A stretch of 13,582 bases of DNA from Timburyella sp030842085. Lineage in GTDB: Bacteria > Bacillota > Clostridia > Oscillospirales > Acutalibacteraceae. Within the stretch, counting starts at the first letter, position 1; each line of letters starts with the position of its first letter. Location: positions 1-13,582 of the forward strand of contig JAUUSE010000049.1 of the NCBI GenBank assembly GCA_030842085.1. Reading direction: 5' to 3'. Below, piece by piece: positions 1-7,497 of the stretch. Made by a program: the position numbers and the translations under genes. The notes beneath the pieces were generated by a model, which saw nothing but the letters and a program-made list of their open reading frames with translations, did not search any database and was not told the origin of the DNA.

Positions 1-120
1 GCTCGATATGCTCTTAGACTTAAGAATTGTGTCATGCCGGTTGGCTGCCCTTTTGCCGTCTGCCCGATTAATTTTCACCTGCATATATCCTGCAGCCGGA
101 ATAAGCAGCTCATATTCCAT
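1..120 (-). CDS. Possible partial CDS running off the left edge
   Basis: On the minus strand an ATG at 120 opens a frame that stays open to the window edge, about 40 codons, beginning MEYELLIPAAGYMQVKINRA. No clear Shine-Dalgarno sequence precedes the ATG, and the family is not recognised. It may be the start of a gene lying mostly outside the window, or chance. A shorter minus-strand ORF just upstream (MREICFKLIWAMLCEDPSR, then stop) adds little. The rest of 1-225 shows nothing else I can support. Confidence 0.2.
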   Translation of the reverse strand, partial: MEYELLIPAAGYMQVKINRADGKRAANRHDTILKSKSISS

Positions 121-225
121 TTATTCAAGCGATTTTCACCGGCTTGGGTCTTCACACAGCATAGCCCATATTAATTTAAAGCAGATTTCCCTCATTTTCA
201 CCCCGGCGGATGCTTTCGCCAGCCT

Positions 226-561
226 TTAATCGTGAGTATAATCTAAAATCCTAATCTTATCGCCAATGTCGTTTCTAATGACGTCCTTCATCTTTTTTGC
301 AAACGGGCACGGATATCCGATAGGCGTACCCTTTTGAATGCAGGTGGCAAAGGCTATGGTGTCGGCTCCCCTTCTCACAAGCTCTCTGGCTCTGAGCACC
401 GAGCGTTTTCCGGGACATCCGCCGCAGTTTATAAAGCCTATAATTTCTATTTCTTCATCTATATCTTTAAAAATGCCTTTCTTTTCGCTTATTGTTTTAA
501 AATCCCCTGTACCGGGACAAAAATCCTCGGTCTGCATACATCTTATAATTCCAAGCTTCAT
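226..561 (-). CDS. CGGC domain-containing protein
   Basis: This 111-residue protein carries the signature GFINCGGCPGKR (Cys46 and Cys49 in C-G-G-C), which defines the CGGC domain family (Pfam CGGC, as I recall it). Other cysteines are Cys8 and Cys15 near the N-terminus (RCMQTEDFC) and Cys74 and Cys85, so six cysteines could bind a metal or cluster. The family is small, cytosolic, common in anaerobes, and has no well-established biochemical role; metal binding or redox is inference. The length fits a complete single-domain protein. The ATG at 561 is preceded by AAGGAGA at good spacing, so the start is firm. It stands alone, with AT-rich spacer on both sides. Confidence 0.85.
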   Translation of the reverse strand: MKLGIIRCMQTEDFCPGTGDFKTISEKKGIFKDIDEEIEIIGFINCGGCPGKRSVLRARELVRRGADTIAFATCIQKGTPIGYPCPFAKKMKDVIRNDIGDKIRILDYTHD

Positions 562-846
562 TTTACTTTTCTCCTTAAAGAACTGCTAAAGTTATCTTAG
601 CACATGAGCTTTGCCATTTCAACGGACATATCATCAAACTTGTCCAATTATGCAAAGATTTTTTATAAATTTAAAGAAGTTTATGTTTTCGCTATTACGC
701 TGCTATTTTTAAATCTCTGCAAATTATTTTCAAAAATTGCGCATTTATTTCTGTGTCGCCAAGACAGAGCCTATCTTTATTTATGCCGCGTTGTCAATTT
801 TTGAGTTTTGAGATTTCTTAAGGACTATTGAGTACTTCATGCCGAC

Positions 847-1311
847 CTAATAGAACGGAGGCCGTCCGCTCAATTTCATCAAAATCGGATATGGCTCTCC
901 CTGCTCGTCCATTTCCGCTCTTTTATATACCCGAAATCCCATATGCTCATAAAATCCATTAGCCGTTAGATTTTGCTCATTAACAGTCAATTCACTTACC
1001 AAATATTTATCCATGCCATATATAATAAGCTTTTTACCTATACCCTTTTCCATTTCTTTGGAAGCGACAAAAAGCATTTTTAGATTTTGACCGTCAATTC
1101 CCATGAATGCAATGGGCCGCCCGGTTTCGTCCTCAGAAACAATTAAATTTGGTATTTCTTTTAACGCCTGTAAAACATATTTTTTAATATTTTCTATTTC
1201 GCTTTCCGACAAAAACAGGTGCGTTGCCTTAACAGCGGACTCCCACACTTTTAACAGCTGGTCTATAAGCGCTTGCTCTCTTTCTGTATCCTCAATTATT
1301 TTTATTTTCAT
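847..1311 (-). CDS. GNAT family N-acetyltransferase, YjaB-like
   Basis: This 154-residue protein aligns by eye with the YjaB type of GCN5-related N-acetyltransferase. Matching landmarks are the N-terminal VWESAVKATHLFLSE segment, the central PIAFMGIDGQNLKMLFVA strand pair, the acetyl-CoA pyrophosphate loop (KEMEKGIGKKL, in the place of R/Q-x-x-G-x-G/A), VNEQNLTANGFYEHMGF, and the closing GEPYPILMKL. Such enzymes transfer acetyl from acetyl-CoA to an amine; YjaB substrates are unclear, so no substrate is proposed. It is cytosolic, with no signal or membrane segment. The ATG at 1311 follows GAGGAAA with normal spacing. It is a single gene, divergent from alr, with a plausible promoter in the shared upstream region. 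Confidence 0.85.
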   Translation of the reverse strand: MKIKIIEDTEREQALIDQLLKVWESAVKATHLFLSESEIENIKKYVLQALKEIPNLIVSEDETGRPIAFMGIDGQNLKMLFVASKEMEKGIGKKLIIYGMDKYLVSELTVNEQNLTANGFYEHMGFRVYKRAEMDEQGEPYPILMKLSGRPPFY

Positions 1312-1343
1312 GATAATTTCCTCATAAGCTTTAATTTGTCATT

Positions 1344-1373
1344 ATTATATCATCGGACTTATTGATGCTGCAA
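1344..1373 (-). promoter_or_regulatory. Possible sigma-A promoter for the GNAT gene
   Basis: On the minus strand TTGCAG (1368-1373) and a perfect TATAAT (1344-1349) are 18 bp apart, ending about 33 bp upstream of the GNAT start. The -35 box is weak. Such matches arise by chance in AT-rich spacers, so this is tentative. Confidence 0.35.
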
Positions 1374-1452
1374 TAACGGCGTCACGGCGTTTTTGGAGCA
1401 GGTTAAAATTTGTACTCATAAATGCAAATGCAAAGAGAATTTTATTGTCTTA

Positions 1453-1481
1453 TTGTGGTTTATTAAAAATTATATTATAAT
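1453..1481 (+). promoter_or_regulatory. Sigma-A-type promoter upstream of alr
   Basis: TTGTGG (1453-1458) and a perfect TATAAT (1476-1481) are separated by 17 bp, about 135 bp upstream of the alr ATG. Spacing and -10 box are ideal and the -35 box is partial. No other pair in the spacer is as good. Confidence 0.45.
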
Positions 1482-1616
1482 GAAATAGTTAAACACATAT
1501 CGGCATATTTATTTAGTGTTGATTAAAGCCTATACTATAAAATCAGCATTATATGCGCAATATTCAGCAGGCCCAATTTGCAATAAGATTTTTATTATGT
1601 TATTGGAGATAAAGAA

Positions 1617-2804
1617 ATGCACAGCTTTTTAAAACGCACATGGGCGAATATTAATCTTGACGCCCTAAAGCATAATTATGAAGCAATAAAAGCTATAAAT
1701 CCCGAAGTTAATGTAATGGCTGTTATCAAGGCGGATGCATATGGACATGGTGCCGTTCAAAGTGCACACGCGCTTAAAAAGGTCGGTGCAAACTGGTTCG
1801 GAGTATCTAACATCGAAGAGGCTATGGAGCTGCGCTTTGGCGGCGTTGACGGAGAAATATTGGTTCTGGGTTATACTCCGCCGGAATATACCGATAAGCT
1901 GATAATGCATAAAATAACTCAAGCGGTGTATTCTTCTGATTACGCTGCATCACTCTCACGCGAGGCAAATAATCTGGGAGGACGCGTAAAGGTACACATA
2001 AAGGTGGACACCGGCATGACGCGTTTGGGATTTTTGTGTCAGCATGCTGAGAATATTTCTTCGTGCAGTGAAGATATTCTCTCTGTATCTGCTCTCACTG
2101 GGATTTACTGCGAAGGAATATTTATGCATTTTCCCTGCGCCGACAGCCTTGACGACGGCGATGTTCAATATACTAAAAATCAGTTTGACATATTCAGCAG
2201 ACTCATATCCACGCTCGAAAAAAGCGGCATGCATTTCAGGCTCAGGCACTGCTGCAATTCCGCCGCCGCTATTCTTTACCCCGAAATGCATATGGACATG
2301 ATTAGGGCCGGTGTCGCGATGTATGGCTTAAATCCGTCGCCTGTCACAAGGGGAAAAATTGACTTGCAGCCGGTTATGTCGCTTCATTCAGTGATATCTT
2401 CTGTTAAAGATGTAGAAAGCGGCACCTTTGTCAGCTATGGCAGGACTCAACATTTAGATAAATCTGAAAGGCTGGCCGTGGTGCCCATTGGATACGCTGA
2501 CGGATACCGTCGCTGCTTATCTGGGAAAGCGCATATGCTTGTCGGCGGCCAAAGGGCCCGCATAGTAGGCAGGGTATGTATGGACCAGACAATTATTGAC
2601 GTCTCCGGCATAGACGGCGTAAAGCGCGGACAGGAGGTTGTCTGCTTCGGACGTCAGGGGGAAAGCGAAATTTCCGTGGACGAGTTAGCGGATATTGAAG
2701 GGACTATAAATTATGAAATAGTGTGTCTTATAGGCAAGCGAGTCACAAAAGTATATTATGAAGACGGAAATCAGACGGATGTTATAGGTCTGCTCAAGCA
2801 CTGA
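1617..2804 (+). CDS. alr: Alanine racemase
   Basis: This 395-residue PLP-dependent, fold-III enzyme interconverts L- and D-alanine, supplying D-Ala for peptidoglycan. The PLP lysine is Lys38 in AVIKADAYGHG (residues 35-45). The second catalytic base is Tyr274 in VSYGRTQ, from the C-terminal beta domain of the partner subunit. Other family landmarks are HIKVDTGMTRLGF, RAGVAMYGLNP, VVPIGYADGYRR and GRVCMDQ. The length is normal for Alr, and all active-site elements are present. The ATG at 1617 has GGAG eight bases upstream. It is cytosolic and appears monocistronic: promoter about 135 bp upstream, inverted repeat and terminator-like hairpin downstream. No mazF/antitoxin or acpS neighbour, often seen beside alr in Bacillota, is present. 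Confidence 0.97.
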   Translation: MHSFLKRTWANINLDALKHNYEAIKAINPEVNVMAVIKADAYGHGAVQSAHALKKVGANWFGVSNIEEAMELRFGGVDGEILVLGYTPPEYTDKLIMHKITQAVYSSDYAASLSREANNLGGRVKVHIKVDTGMTRLGFLCQHAENISSCSEDILSVSALTGIYCEGIFMHFPCADSLDDGDVQYTKNQFDIFSRLISTLEKSGMHFRLRHCCNSAAAILYPEMHMDMIRAGVAMYGLNPSPVTRGKIDLQPVMSLHSVISSVKDVESGTFVSYGRTQHLDKSERLAVVPIGYADGYRRCLSGKAHMLVGGQRARIVGRVCMDQTIIDVSGIDGVKRGQEVVCFGRQGESEISVDELADIEGTINYEIVCLIGKRVTKVYYEDGNQTDVIGLLKH

Positions 2805-2830
2805 CCTTTCAATCTTCAGCTAAGAGCAAT

Positions 2831-2869
2831 AATATTTATTTCTGACTTTCTTTCCCTGAAATAAATATT
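2831..2869. repeat. Perfect 12-bp inverted repeat after alr
   Basis: AATATTTATTTC (2831-2842) is the exact reverse complement of GAAATAAATATT (2858-2869), with a 15-nt loop. It lies 27 bp after the alr stop. The stem is almost all A/T and has no U-tract, so it is a weak terminator at best; it could be an mRNA 3'-end stabiliser or a protein-binding palindrome. Confidence 0.5.
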
Positions 2870-2999
2870 GTTAATCTTTGTGCGGCATCTGGCACTTTCT
2901 TTTGATTTTACAGCATTATAAATTAATGCAGAAAAATAATTAAATTGCTTGTTAGTTCCGACTTTTTATATTACAAATTTTACTAAAAATCGACATTTT

Positions 3000-3029
3000 A
3001 AACCGGCTATTTAAAAATAGTCGGTTTTT
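3000..3029 (+). terminator. Rho-independent terminator, probably for alr
   Basis: AAACCGGCTATTT (3000-3012) pairs with AAATAGTCGGTTT (3015-3027), with one G-U pair, and runs into a T-tract. It is about 195 bp after the alr stop, which is distant but there is no gene between. Confidence 0.65.
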
Positions 3030-3103
3030 ATTGTGCTATATTCATATGTTATAAGAGACTATTTTTGTAAGCATTCGATAACTATTTATTAATTATATTT
3101 TAT

Positions 3104-3132
3104 TTGAAATTTAATAATAAATATTATATAAT
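3104..3132 (+). promoter_or_regulatory. Strong sigma-A promoter of the surface-protein gene
   Basis: TTGAAA (3104-3109) and TATAAT (3127-3132) are exactly 17 bp apart, 33 bp upstream of the ATG at 3166, followed by an AGGAGTG ribosome site at 3154-3160. Both boxes are near consensus, so strong constitutive transcription is likely. Confidence 0.65.
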
Positions 3133-3165
3133 ATAAATAAATTATTTTATTATAGGAGTGATTAC

Positions 3166-4077
3166 ATGAAAAAGGTGGTAAGTGTTCTTGTTGCCGCGGC
3201 AATGGCCGCTTCGATGTCAGTTTTTGCTATGACAGCGTCAGCGACAAAGGACGGCATAGACTATGTGCTCCCTGTAGACGATATGGATTCGTGGATAGCT
3301 GAAATTATGGAGCCATATCAATGGGGTGGCGCACTTGCAGAATGCGACGTTATAAACGGCGAAGTTGTAGACGGCGCAATGAAGCTGACAATGGGCGGCG
3401 GCTGGCAATATCCTCATGCGCGCGTAGAGGATATGAATAATGGACTCGTTGCAGTAACGGAAGACGATTATGTCAATTTAGATATCTCCCTCGACACTAC
3501 TGAGCAAGACATTCGCTTTGGTCTTACATTGGTATGTAATCTTGATACTAAGAACACAAACGTTCAGTTAGCACCGTATATCTGTAAATTAGCTGGAGTC
3601 ACGCCTGTTGGAACTGGTACAGGCGAACAGGTTCCAGGCGGCGACTACAAGCTTTCATTTAAATTTGTCGACGCCGTAAAATATCTTGATGAAATTGCTG
3701 GTTCAACTGTTTACGACTCTCTTTTCGGCGCTGACGGAGATTCTACCGTTTGCAGCATTCGTTTCTATCTCTATTCAAGCACCCCTGAAGATGTTGCTGA
3801 TAAGGCATTAACAATCAGGAGCTTTACTATTGGAGCAGAAGCCAGCGATACAGATACAAGTACAGGTAGCGGTACAAACAGTACGGCATCAACATCTGGC
3901 AACACAAGCACTGGCGGCAACGCGACTACAAGCAGCAAGACATCAACGGCCGGCGGCGGCAAAACTTCAAGCACACAGGTTACTACTGGTGAGAATTTGA
4001 TTCCGGTAATAGGCGTAGCAGCGCTTGCAGTTGTTGCTACTTCTACTGTAATCATCAGTAAAAAAAGAAGCAAGTAA
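3166..4077 (+). CDS. Secreted, C-terminally anchored surface protein of unknown function
   Basis: This 303-residue protein has a clear signal peptide (Lys2-Lys3, then a hydrophobic alanine-rich core) with a likely signal peptidase I site after Ala26 (TASA|TKDG). Residues about 27-225 form a beta-rich extracellular domain with many Trp, Tyr and Asp, resembling jelly-roll or carbohydrate-binding modules in texture, but I cannot name a family. Residues about 228-268 are a low-complexity Ser/Thr/Gly linker. The C-terminus has QVTTGEN, a hydrophobic span and the basic tail KKRSK. That layout is the cell-wall sorting architecture, but QVTTG is not a standard LPxTG or NPxTG motif, so either an unusual sortase acts or the tail is simply a membrane anchor. 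It has its own near-consensus promoter and a strong terminator, so it is monocistronic and probably abundant. Confidence 0.85.
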   Translation: MKKVVSVLVAAAMAASMSVFAMTASATKDGIDYVLPVDDMDSWIAEIMEPYQWGGALAECDVINGEVVDGAMKLTMGGGWQYPHARVEDMNNGLVAVTEDDYVNLDISLDTTEQDIRFGLTLVCNLDTKNTNVQLAPYICKLAGVTPVGTGTGEQVPGGDYKLSFKFVDAVKYLDEIAGSTVYDSLFGADGDSTVCSIRFYLYSSTPEDVADKALTIRSFTIGAEASDTDTSTGSGTNSTASTSGNTSTGGNATTSSKTSTAGGGKTSSTQVTTGENLIPVIGVAALAVVATSTVIISKKRSK

Positions 4078-4092
4078 AATAGTTTAATTAAT

Positions 4093-4126
4093 AAAAAAGC
4101 AGGCGCAATAGCGCCTGCTTTTTTTT
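4093..4126. terminator. Strong bidirectional intrinsic terminator
   Basis: GCAGGCGC (4099-4106) and GCGCCTGC (4111-4118) form a perfect 8-bp GC-rich stem with loop AATA, followed by T8 and preceded by A6. The symmetry lets it end both the plus-strand surface-protein gene (stop at 4077) and the minus-strand cluster that ends with the CatA-like gene (stop at 4283). Confidence 0.92.
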
Positions 4127-4282
4127 GACATTTAACTAGTAATAACAATTTTACTATATAAATTGCAGAAATAAAGCAAATGCAATATGAAATTTATTGC
4201 AATATTAAAAAAGCCAAATATTTTTCATGTATCAATATATTATTTAAAACTATCATTGTATTAAAAAAATGTTTTGTTAAGC

Positions 4283-4924
4283 TCAACATTTGTTTAAAAA
4301 GCACTGCAGCAAATCCGCAAGTTTTCCGACGTGAATTCCGTCAACAAACGAATGATGCGCCTGCACAGAAAACGGGAGCAATATTTTTCCGTCTCTTTCA
4401 AAATATTTGCCCCAGTCAAACAGCGGAGTACATGCATCCTTTTTACCTGATATGGTATGAGATATATGCGTGTACGATATCCATGGGAATGGAGAAAACT
4501 GGAATACATCTGTTTTTAGCGGTCCTGTAAAATATTCTTTCTGTTCTGCCGCGGCCAGCGATGCTGCAGATACATAATCCTCCATTGTGTCTTTCATTTC
4601 TACATTTACCACCTTAAACAGCTCTGTATCTTTATTAAGATAAGTAAAGGCCGTATTTATCCTGTCAAACAGTACTACATTTCCGTCTAAGAAACGATAT
4701 CTAAACTCCTCTATTTCATTCGCGCATTTTGCAACGGCAAAAATCAGCGATAATGTAAAGGAATAGCCAAGCTTTCTCACCCTTTGCAGAAATTTTGTAA
4801 TATCAAGCTCAAACGTCACGCAAAAGGCCGGCTCAACGCTGTCTCTGAACACTGCGCAGTGCACCGCCCTCTTCCAGTTCTTTTCGTCTATTACTTTATA
4901 GCTGCCAAGCACTTGGATACCCAC
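4283..4924 (-). CDS. CatA-like O-acetyltransferase (chloramphenicol acetyltransferase fold)
   Basis: This 213-residue protein has the length and motifs of type A chloramphenicol acetyltransferases. The catalytic motif HHxxxDG is present as His190-His191-Ser-Phe-Val-Asp195-Gly196, then IHVGKL as in classic CATs. PWISYTHI and PLFDWGKYF match the trimer-fold segments before it. Family members O-acetylate chloramphenicol using acetyl-CoA, but many chromosomal CatA-like proteins have no shown drug activity, so resistance is unproven. The start is uncertain: GTG at 4924 has AAGGA almost touching it, whereas GTG at 4912 (codon 5) has that site about 13 nt upstream. It lies 21 nt after the HEPN-like gene on the same strand, so it is probably co-transcribed, and is last before the bidirectional terminator. 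Nothing around it suggests a resistance cassette. Confidence 0.88.
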   Translation of the reverse strand: MGIQVLGSYKVIDEKNWKRAVHCAVFRDSVEPAFCVTFELDITKFLQRVRKLGYSFTLSLIFAVAKCANEIEEFRYRFLDGNVVLFDRINTAFTYLNKDTELFKVVNVEMKDTMEDYVSAASLAAAEQKEYFTGPLKTDVFQFSPFPWISYTHISHTISGKKDACTPLFDWGKYFERDGKILLPFSVQAHHSFVDGIHVGKLADLLQCFLNKC

Positions 4925-4945
4925 TTCCTTTTAAATTATACAAAA

Positions 4946-5683
4946 TCATAATAGTGGCAAAAGAAACGCAAAATATATTATCTCACACTGAAATTTGAAC
5001 AACGAATTATATATGTCATTTATTATTGTTTTTACCTTTTTTAGATTTATGGATATTTCCTTATTCCCCTTTGCGTCATCCATGTTATAATCTCTGTCAA
5101 AAATATATCTGAAATATTCATAGGTCTTTTCAAGTTTTAAATACTCATTCAATTTATTTTCCAAAAGACTAAGGATTTCATTTATCTGACGCATTTTTCC
5201 TTCAAAGCTTACTTTTGCATAATCTTTTTTAAATTTACACTCATCAAAATTATTCACAGATGATTTTACCTTCTCAAATAATTCAGATAAATCATGCGTA
5301 TTTTCCCACGGCAAATCATTAATTGCACAGTAATAAGCTTTTAAATACAGCTCAAGAGAGTGCCTGAAGCTGAACATGCACGGCAGATAATATTTGCAAT
5401 ATTTTATATCCTGCTCTGTCGTTGTGCATTCATTAATTTTATTTAATTGCTCTAAATTCAACAGGCAACTGCGTTTATATGAATCTGCGACAAATAAAAG
5501 CACCGATACATAGCTAAATTGGGGTTTGCTTTCGGTATTTTTCTTTAAATTAGATTGAAATTCCTGAGCATCAGCATCCAAATCCAAGCCGTCTGGGTCA
5601 AAATCAATGTTTATAATCCCATCGTTATTTGTAATTCTACATACTCCATATCCGGAGTGAAGATTTTTCTTATTTTCTGCCAT
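4946..5683 (-). CDS. HEPN-like domain protein, function unknown
   Basis: This 245-residue mostly helical protein is AT-rich and Lys/Asn-rich compared with its neighbours. Residues about 100-200 resemble the HEPN fold: a helix with RHSLELYLKA (107-116), then THDLSELFEKV (129-139), a long charged helix, and YEYFRYIFDRD (188-198), reminiscent of the FRYP-type closing segment of many HEPN proteins. The catalytic Rx4-6H pair of HEPN ribonucleases is not obvious: Arg107 and His108 are adjacent. An RNase role is therefore unsupported, and a non-catalytic role is equally possible. No nucleotidyltransferase partner is adjacent. It begins 28 nt after the DAHP synthase stop and is followed 21 nt later by the CatA-like gene. 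The ATG at 5683 has only a weak AGGT site. Confidence 0.6.
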   Translation of the reverse strand: MAENKKNLHSGYGVCRITNNDGIINIDFDPDGLDLDADAQEFQSNLKKNTESKPQFSYVSVLLFVADSYKRSCLLNLEQLNKINECTTTEQDIKYCKYYLPCMFSFRHSLELYLKAYYCAINDLPWENTHDLSELFEKVKSSVNNFDECKFKKDYAKVSFEGKMRQINEILSLLENKLNEYLKLEKTYEYFRYIFDRDYNMDDAKGNKEISINLKKVKTIINDIYNSLFKFQCEIIYFAFLLPLL

Positions 5684-5711
5684 ATGTTATTACCTAATAA
5701 TCGGAGGCAAA

Positions 5712-6740
5712 CTAAACATTTTCAGCTATATACTCGACAAGGCGCTCCGTCTGCTCCCAGCCAAGGCACGGGTCGGTTATGGATTTGCCGTAAACCTCTC
5801 CGCTTACATCCTGCTTTCCTTCCTCTATAAAGCTCTCTATCATAAATCCTTTTACATAGTATTTTATATCGTCGCTCCACGTCCTGTTAAAGAGCACCTC
5901 TTTCACAATTCGTATCTGCTCCATATACTTCTTGCCGGAGTTATCGTGGTTTGTGTCTATAACTATAAAGGGATTTTTAAGTCCGCACTGCTTATACTTC
6001 TCTATAGTGTTTACAAGGTCGTCGTAGTGGTAATTGGGCAGATTACGGCCAAACTTGTCGACGGCGCCGCGCAGTACAACGTGTGCTAGCGGGTTTGATG
6101 ACGTCTCCACTTCTGTGTTGTTGTAAAGAAATATATGCTTGCTCTGCGCCGCGTGCAGCGAGTTGAAAAGCACGTTTATATCGCCGCTTGTAGGATTTTT
6201 CATGCCTACCGGCATACCTATTCCACTGGCGACAAATCTATGCTGCTGGTTTTCTACCGAACGCGCTCCTACCGCAACATAGCTTATGAGGTCATCTACA
6301 AATTCATGGTTGTCAGGATATAGCATCTCGTCCGCCGTCGTAAGCCCCGTTTCTCCTATTATTCTGCCATGAAGCTCCCTTATCGACTTAAGTCCGGCCT
6401 TTATGTCGGGCATATCGTGCGGATTCGGCTGATACATCATGCCCTTATAGCCCTCGCCGTTTGTGCGGGGCTTATTGGTATATACCCTTGGTATTAAAAA
6501 AAGCTTATCCTTAACCCTCTCCTGAAGTTTTGCAAGACGGTGGGCATAATCCCGCACAGCATCGCTGTCATGCGCTGAGCAGGGCCCTATTATTACCAAA
6601 AATCGGTCATCCTTGCGCGTTATTATATCGCTGAGCTGTTTGTCACGCTCTGACTTTATTTTCATCTGCGCCGCCGTTAATCTGGTTTCAGATATTATCT
6701 CTTGGCGGTCAATTTTATCTGTAAGTACTTTAAAGCTCAA
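5712..6740 (-). CDS. aroF: 3-deoxy-7-phosphoheptulonate (DAHP) synthase, class I AroFGH type
   Basis: This 342-residue enzyme condenses phosphoenolpyruvate and erythrose 4-phosphate, the first step of the shikimate pathway. Class I alpha landmarks are in order: VIIGPCSAHD, NKPRTNGEGYKGMM, VGARSVENQQHR, GMPVGMKNPTSGD, IVIDTNHDNSGK, MIESFIEEGKQ and YGKSITDPCLGWE. Substrate and metal-site segments look intact and the length is usual for AroF/G/H; which feedback type it is cannot be read safely, so the symbol means the family. The start is TTG at 6740: an in-frame TAG lies a few codons upstream, no ATG intervenes, and a purine-rich AAGGGAAGAAG precedes it. It is the only aromatic-pathway gene in view, so the cluster is not a shikimate operon. 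A 135-nt gap separates it from the upstream NUDIX gene. Confidence 0.96.
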   Translation of the reverse strand: MSFKVLTDKIDRQEIISETRLTAAQMKIKSERDKQLSDIITRKDDRFLVIIGPCSAHDSDAVRDYAHRLAKLQERVKDKLFLIPRVYTNKPRTNGEGYKGMMYQPNPHDMPDIKAGLKSIRELHGRIIGETGLTTADEMLYPDNHEFVDDLISYVAVGARSVENQQHRFVASGIGMPVGMKNPTSGDINVLFNSLHAAQSKHIFLYNNTEVETSSNPLAHVVLRGAVDKFGRNLPNYHYDDLVNTIEKYKQCGLKNPFIVIDTNHDNSGKKYMEQIRIVKEVLFNRTWSDDIKYYVKGFMIESFIEEGKQDVSGEVYGKSITDPCLGWEQTERLVEYIAENV

Positions 6741-6875
6741 ATTATCTTCTTCCCTTTTCTTCTATATTTTTCATGCGGCCCGGCCAACTCATATCTGCGC
6801 CAAGCTTTGGCGACGTTAATTTTGTCACGCCGCCGGATTAAGCAGCACACATCGGTCAAAAGCCGCAGCTTATAT

Positions 6876-7415
6876 TTATATTCGGTCGGCCATTGCCACC
6901 GTTTTCAGTATAATAAGCTGAGTTTTGGCGTCGGGTATTTTACCGTTTAGTACGTCGCTGTAAATCTCACTGAGCGGAAGGCGGACGACGTCCAAAAATT
7001 CATCATCATCCGGCTGCTGTTCGCCAAGCGACAAATCCTTTGCCGCAAAAAGGTGAATAACCTCGTCGCAATAGCCCGGCGACACATACATTTTTCCAAG
7101 CTCTACAAGGCTGCCGGCGGTAATTCCCGTTTCTTCCTTAAGCTCGCGCATGGCGCAGTCATACGGATTTTCTTTATCTTCCAGCTTGCCGGCCGGCGCC
7201 TCCAGCAAAACGTCGGCAAACGGATATCTGAACTGCTTAACGAGATACACATATCCGTCCTCCGTCACCGGAAGCACGCACACCGCACCGCGATGTCTTA
7301 CCACTTCCCTGTGCGATATATGCCCGTTCGGGAGTTTAACTTCGTCGTTATATACTTTTATTATTCTGCCGTCATAGACCGTTTTATTTGATAATGTTTC
7401 TTCTGTCAGTTTCAA
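6876..7415 (-). CDS. nudF: NUDIX hydrolase, ADP-ribose pyrophosphatase type
   Basis: This 179-residue protein has a complete Nudix box, Gx5Ex7REUxEExGU, spanning Gly76 to Ile98 (GKLEDKE, then RELKEETGI), which binds Mg2+ and cleaves a nucleoside diphosphate linkage. The sequence before the box (VYLVKQFRYPFADVLLEAPAG) and the YVSPGYCDEVIHLF segment after it are typical of bacterial ADP-ribose pyrophosphatases, which hydrolyse ADP-ribose to AMP and ribose 5-phosphate in the cytosol. Length and domain layout are normal. The start appears to be TTG at 7415, preceded by GGTGG at reasonable spacing. It is divergent from the M14 peptidase and heads the minus-strand series, though the 135-nt gap before the DAHP synthase leaves co-transcription open. 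The substrate call is from family resemblance. Confidence 0.93.
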   Translation of the reverse strand: MKLTEETLSNKTVYDGRIIKVYNDEVKLPNGHISHREVVRHRGAVCVLPVTEDGYVYLVKQFRYPFADVLLEAPAGKLEDKENPYDCAMRELKEETGITAGSLVELGKMYVSPGYCDEVIHLFAAKDLSLGEQQPDDDEFLDVVRLPLSEIYSDVLNGKIPDAKTQLIILKTVAMADRI

Positions 7416-7497
7416 AAAAATACACCACCGTTAGAATTATTGTCTTTATAATAGCATATATTTTATCAATATGCCACACAAAAAGGCGGTAATTAAA

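Larger units (their letters stand above)
1312..1616. other. Divergent intergenic region between the GNAT gene and alr
   Basis: This 305-nt AT-rich spacer holds the outward-facing promoters of the two flanking genes, listed separately. I see no small ORF with a ribosome site and no riboswitch-like fold. The alr leader after its promoter is about 130 nt. Confidence 0.5.
2805..3165. other. Intergenic region between alr and the surface-protein gene
   Basis: This 361-nt, very AT-rich spacer contains an inverted repeat (2831-2869), a U-tailed hairpin (3000-3029) and the promoter of the next gene (3104-3132). No ORF with a ribosome site is visible between them. Confidence 0.6.

Noticed and set aside
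8..229. Plus-strand ORF of 73 codons at the left edge
   Set aside because: No ribosome site, no recognisable domain, Ser/Ile-rich composition typical of chance frames; it runs into the end of the CGGC gene.
604..804. Plus-strand ORF of 66 codons with hydrophobic residues in 562-846
   Set aside because: No Shine-Dalgarno sequence, composition follows AT-rich spacer DNA; nothing else is visible in this spacer.
1482..1616. Possible riboswitch in the long alr leader
   Set aside because: No conserved aptamer motif or terminator/antiterminator pair is visible; the leader is plain AT-rich sequence.
3771..4148. Minus-strand ORF rich in Val/Leu opposite the surface-protein gene
   Set aside because: It is the antisense of the Ser/Thr/Gly linker and signal-like tail, and it crosses the strong terminator.
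4283..4924. CatA-like gene as a mobile resistance cassette
   Set aside because: No transposase, repeats or resistance neighbours; it sits in a chromosomal cluster and many CatA-like proteins are not proven resistance enzymes.
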